Origin: Psychrilyobacter atlanticus DSM 19335
GTDB taxonomy: Bacteria > Fusobacteriota > Fusobacteriia > Fusobacteriales > Fusobacteriaceae
NCBI RefSeq assembly: GCF_000426625.1
Contig: NZ_KE384547.1
Span: 914,986 to 978,985, forward strand
Direction of reading: 5' to 3'
Length of the DNA: 64,000 nucleotides
In this document: positions 60,922 to 64,000 of the stretch, piece by piece
Layout of the letters: the number at the start of each line of letters is the position of its first letter
How positions within the stretch are numbered: position 1 is the stretch's first letter
Notes under the pieces: generated by a model
Database searches by the model: none
Told to the model about the DNA's origin: nothing
What the model saw: only the letters and a program-made list of their open reading frames with translations
Translations under genes and position numbers: made by a program

Positions 60922-61920
60922 ATGGGAAGAATTGTAGTGATGGGAGCAGGCTCTTGGGGGACAGCTCTTGCTAGGATTATGGCGTCGAAGGGAAATGAGG
61001 TTACTCTATGGGATTACAACGAAGAGAGAGCAGAATTATTACAGAAAAATAGGGTAAATGAAAAGTTTTTATCTAATGCTGAATTTCCAGAGACTTTGCA
61101 GGTGACATCTAAGATAGAAGGATTATTAGATGGAGTAGAATACCTTATCATGTCTGTGCCGTCTCAAGTGCTGAGAAGTGTTATGGGCAAAATTAGTAAT
61201 CAACTGACGGAAAAAACAATTATTGTTAATACTGCTAAGGGGATAGAGATATCTACAGGGATGAGATTATCCCAGGTGATCAAGGATGAAATATTGGGGA
61301 AATTCCATAAGAATATTGTTATTCTATCTGGCCCTACCCATGCAGAGGAAGTAGCTAAAAATCTTCCATCTACAATAGTAGCTGCCGGGGAATCTGAATG
61401 TGCTAAAAAAATTCAAGAATTATTTAATACAGAAAGTTTTAGAGTATATGAAAGTAATGATATTATCGGAGTAGAACTAGGCGGTGCTGTAAAAAATGGT
61501 ATTGCAATAGCTGCAGGAGTCGCTGATGGTATAGGTTTTGGAGACAATACAAAGGCGGCACTTATAACTAGAGGCTTAGCAGAAATGGTAAGATTTGGAG
61601 AAGCTCTAGGTGCTAAAGCTGAGACTTTTTCAGGGCTTAGCGGGATGGGAGACCTGATAGTGACCTGTGCTAGTACCCACAGTAGAAACAGACATGTGGG
61701 ACAAAAATTAGGTGAAGGAAAGAAATTACAAGAGATCTTAGATGAGATGGAAATGGTGGCTGAAGGAGTACCGACTGTGAAAGCTGTCTACGAATTAGCT
61801 CAAAAGAAGAAGGTGTCAATGCCAATATTAGAAGGTGTCTACAAGGTATTATATGAAGATAAATTAGCAACTGAAATGGTTAAAGAATTGATGACTAGAG
61901 ACTTAAAGAGAGAATTTTAA
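60922..61920 (+). CDS. gpsA: glycerol-3-phosphate dehydrogenase [NAD(P)+]
   Basis: GpsA reduces dihydroxyacetone phosphate to sn-glycerol-3-phosphate for phospholipids. The 332 residues show MGAGSWGTALARIMASKGNEVTLWDYN (~5-31), SVPSQVLR, VILSGPTHAEEVA (~133-145), the catalytic LGGAVKNGIAIAAGVADGIGFGDNTKAALITRGLAEM (~187-223) and a terminal RDLKREF. AGGAG precedes the ATG. It is 19 bases before the sigma factor gene. Confidence 0.97.
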   Translation: MGRIVVMGAGSWGTALARIMASKGNEVTLWDYNEERAELLQKNRVNEKFLSNAEFPETLQVTSKIEGLLDGVEYLIMSVPSQVLRSVMGKISNQLTEKTIIVNTAKGIEISTGMRLSQVIKDEILGKFHKNIVILSGPTHAEEVAKNLPSTIVAAGESECAKKIQELFNTESFRVYESNDIIGVELGGAVKNGIAIAAGVADGIGFGDNTKAALITRGLAEMVRFGEALGAKAETFSGLSGMGDLIVTCASTHSRNRHVGQKLGEGKKLQEILDEMEMVAEGVPTVKAVYELAQKKKVSMPILEGVYKVLYEDKLATEMVKELMTRDLKREF

Positions 61921-61939
61921 AACTAAGGATGATGAGACT

Positions 61940-62767
61940 ATGGAGAGAACAAAAGATTTAGTATCTTTATATTTAAAAGATATTAGGCAGTATGAAATTT
62001 TGACAAAGGAAGAGGAATTAAAACTACTTATAGCAGCCAAAAATGGTTGTGAGGAATCTAAGGAGAAATTAATTTTATCTAATTTACGGTTGGTAGTAAA
62101 TGTGGCTAAAAAATATACCAGAAAAGGATTGGGTTTAATAGATCTAATTAGTGAAGGTAATTTTGGGCTTATTCATGCTATTAAAAAATTTGATGTGGAA
62201 AAAGGATTTAGATTTTCAACTTATGCAGTTTGGTGGATTAAACAATCTATAACTAAGTCTATTATTAGTAAGGGTCGTGAGATAAGGATACCATCTTATA
62301 AATATGATATGTTGAATAAGATAAATAAATATATTATGAATCATGTGATGGAAACCAGTAAATACCCTGATTTTAATGAAATATCAAAGGGTTTAGGCAT
62401 ACCAGAGGACAAGATCCAAAAAGTAATGTTAGAATTTCAAGATCTGATGTCTTTAAACGCATCCATAGGAGAGGATATCTTCTTAGAAGATACCATAAGT
62501 CAGCCTGAGGAACAGTCCCTTGAAAACCAAGTTTTAAGAGAGATAGGTAAGGAAGAGATCACTAAGATGTTAGATGCTCTAAAGCCTCGTGAAAAAGAGA
62601 TAGTGAAGTTAAGGTATGGGATAGATGGATATGATATTCATACTTTAGAAGAGATTGGTAAGACATTTAATATTACTAGAGAAAGAGTTAGACAGATTGA
62701 GAAAAAAACCTTATTAAAACTTAAAACAAGGTTTAGCGAAGAATTGAAGCCTTATTTATTTAAATAA
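61940..62767 (+). CDS. short sigma-70 family RNA polymerase sigma factor (RpoD/SigA-related)
   Basis: A 275-residue sigma factor with regions 1.2 (DLVSLYLKDIRQYEILTKEEELKLL), 2.1-2.4 (NLRLVVNVAKKYTRKGLGLIDLISEGNFGLIHAIKKFDVEKGFRFSTYAVWWIKQSI), 3 (REIRIPSYKYDMLNKINKY...), and 4.1-4.2 (LKPREKEIVKLRYGIDG, HTLEEIGKTFNITRERVRQIEKKTLLKL). It lacks region 1.1 and the non-conserved insert, so it is shorter than a typical primary sigma (~370-600). It is either the lineage's compact housekeeping sigma or a group 2 alternative factor; I cannot decide. Not RpoH or RpoS by clear signature. A hairpin lies just after the gene. Confidence 0.88.
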   Translation: MERTKDLVSLYLKDIRQYEILTKEEELKLLIAAKNGCEESKEKLILSNLRLVVNVAKKYTRKGLGLIDLISEGNFGLIHAIKKFDVEKGFRFSTYAVWWIKQSITKSIISKGREIRIPSYKYDMLNKINKYIMNHVMETSKYPDFNEISKGLGIPEDKIQKVMLEFQDLMSLNASIGEDIFLEDTISQPEEQSLENQVLREIGKEEITKMLDALKPREKEIVKLRYGIDGYDIHTLEEIGKTFNITRERVRQIEKKTLLKLKTRFSEELKPYLFK

Positions 62768-62773
62768 TATAAG

Positions 62774-62804
62774 TTCCCTGCCTTTTTCGGCAGGGAATCT
62801 TTAA
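62774..62804 (+). terminator. hairpin terminator after the sigma factor gene
   Basis: Perfect TTCCCTGCC-TTTTTC-GGCAGGGAA stem (62774-62797), with TCTTTAATTTT after it instead of a pure T run. Confidence 0.82.
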
Positions 62805-62872
62805 TTTTAATGGTAGATGTGGTAGAATGAATTAAAATTGGAAATTAAGGTTAAAAGATAGGGAGGTAAAAA

Positions 62873-63985
62873 TTGAAAATAAAAGTAAATAAACAAGAAT
62901 TTTTAAAGACTTTAAGGACAGTGAGTAAGGCGATCACTGATAATAAAATAAGACCTATTATCTCAGGTGTATACATGGAGGCCAATGACTCCACTGTAAT
63001 TCTAAAGGGAACAAATTTAGAATTAACAGTTACATCTAAGATGGAAGGAGAAGTAATCGAGGGTGGAAACCTAGTATTTTCTCATCAATTAGTAGAGGAA
63101 TATTTAAAAGAAATTAATGATACAGAGGTGACTCTTAGTATAGATAAAGAAACTCTTTTGATTGAAACTGAAGATTCATCTTCTGAATTTTCTGTTTTTG
63201 ATGCTTCTGAATATCCAAAAATCAGGGGATTCCAAGGTGGAAAAGAGTATAAATTACCCATAGAACTTTTTGTAAACTTAATGGAAAAATCAAAATTCGC
63301 TGCGTCTCAAACTACAGATAATATATCTATAAATTGCTTGAGGATGGAATTAGAAAGTGGAATGTTGAAATTAATCTCAACAGATACTTACAGGTTGGTT
63401 TATATAACTGAACAAGTGGATTTAGAGGGCGAATTAAAGGTTAGTATCCCACTGAAGAGTGTGGAAGCTATAATCAAAATCTTAGCTTCGAAAAAAGTTG
63501 AAGATATCACCTTTGCATATGAAGGGAACCAAGTTAAATTTATGGTAGGAGCAACTGAAATATTAACTAGAGTTATTGATCTGCCATTTCCAGACTATGA
63601 TGGGATATTAAATGCAACAGGATATACCAAAGAAGTTTTAATAGATTCAGCTGAATTTAAAAATGTTCTTAAGAGGGTGCAAATATTTGTTAGAAATAAT
63701 GCAGAATCTAAAAATAGTGGAATATTTGAATTTAAAGGTGACCTATTAGAAGTGAGCGGGATATCTGAGATCGCTAAGATCAACGAAACTATAGAGATGA
63801 AAAAAGATGGAGAAGATTTGAAAATTTCTCTAAATGTAAAGTTTTTATTGGATTATCTTTCTTTTATAGAGAAGGGGAAAAATGTTCTCTTGAGTCTTTC
63901 TACATCTTGTGGTGCTGTAGAGTTAACGATAGAGAATGAAAAGAATTTTAAATATTTAGTGATGCCTTTAGCATTAAAAGATTAA
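62873..63985 (+). CDS. dnaN: DNA polymerase III beta subunit (sliding clamp)
   Basis: DnaN is the ring that holds the polymerase on DNA. The 370 residues cover all three clamp domains: MKIKVNKQEFLKTLRTVSKAITDNKIRPIISGVYM at the start, STDTYRLVYI (~178-187) and the closing LVMPLALKD, where the C-terminal M-P-L/M-x-L segment forms the partner-binding pocket. TTG start, 5 bases after GGGAGGT. It lies in its own unit downstream of the sigma factor hairpin rather than next to a dnaA gene. Complete within the window. Confidence 0.97.
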   Translation: MKIKVNKQEFLKTLRTVSKAITDNKIRPIISGVYMEANDSTVILKGTNLELTVTSKMEGEVIEGGNLVFSHQLVEEYLKEINDTEVTLSIDKETLLIETEDSSSEFSVFDASEYPKIRGFQGGKEYKLPIELFVNLMEKSKFAASQTTDNISINCLRMELESGMLKLISTDTYRLVYITEQVDLEGELKVSIPLKSVEAIIKILASKKVEDITFAYEGNQVKFMVGATEILTRVIDLPFPDYDGILNATGYTKEVLIDSAEFKNVLKRVQIFVRNNAESKNSGIFEFKGDLLEVSGISEIAKINETIEMKKDGEDLKISLNVKFLLDYLSFIEKGKNVLLSLSTSCGAVELTIENEKNFKYLVMPLALKD

Positions 63986-64000
63986 AAATATAAGTGAGCT

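Noticed and set aside
62873-63985. Replication origin next to dnaN
   Set aside because: No dnaA gene and no cluster of DnaA boxes (TTATCCACA-type) was seen in the flanking sequence.
1-64000. Defence island, prophage or integrated element
   Set aside because: No integrase, transposase, restriction, CRISPR or phage genes; the gene order is housekeeping throughout.

Overview
The window is AT-rich, densely packed bacterial chromosome with short intergenic gaps, AGGAGG-type ribosome binding sites and frequent TTG/GTG starts. Gene content points to a diderm of the phylum Fusobacteriota, probably an environmental Ilyobacter/Propionigenium/Psychrilyobacter-like organism; the genus is inference. Outer-membrane markers (lpxK, a type Vd patatin autotransporter closely resembling FplA of Fusobacterium, a small beta-barrel protein) occur with Firmicutes-like traits (PASTA-domain PBP, HutP-family protein, Rex, UPF0735 ACT protein, GatCAB). 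I see no rRNA, tRNA, CRISPR array, prophage or insertion sequence.

Layout. (1) 1-19.1 kb, mostly + strand: the dapF 3' end, an acyl-CoA synthetase, two small unknowns (one an outer-membrane barrel), a Na/phosphate cotransporter behind a four-copy 11-bp operator-like repeat, a DEAD-box helicase, then mltG, a B12/radical-SAM protein, a SpoIID-like protein, tilS, ftsH, a hutP-family gene, the fplA-like autotransporter and an APC permease. (2) 19.3-30.3 kb, - strand: hslU, smc, a PF09818 ABC-class ATPase, lpxK, an unknown gene, nadD, a cupin and a water-forming NADH oxidase. (3) 30.6-43.1 kb, + strand: folE, a lipase plus PLD-like lipoprotein pair, a membrane/coiled-coil protein with maf and mreB, an unknown exported 550-residue protein overlapping scpB, rluB, and a GtrA / GT2 / GT39 / PAP2 polyprenyl-glycan cassette in which gatC is embedded. 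(4) 43.2-64 kb, + strand: gatA, gatB, a PASTA class B PBP, priA, two tandem peptide deformylases, fmt, rex, folD, an ACT protein, accB, rimO, pgsA, yggT, rsmH, an ftsL-like gene, rlmD, plsY, gpsA, a short sigma-70 factor and dnaN.

Themes: envelope building (mltG, spoIID, mreB, PBP, lpxK, pgsA, plsY, gpsA, glycan cassette), chromosome handling (smc, scpB, priA, dnaN), and protein start/quality control (def x2, fmt, gatCAB, ftsH, hslU). No coherent defence or mobile system is present. The most unusual signals are regulatory or evolutionary: the TGTAAA x4 array at the phosphate transporter, the UAG/GAG triplet cluster in the amino-acid permease leader close to a hutP-family gene, the tandem deformylases with a 118-bp identical 3' block, the gatC-interrupted glycan cassette, and an outer-membrane protein gene that seems to need a non-AUG start.
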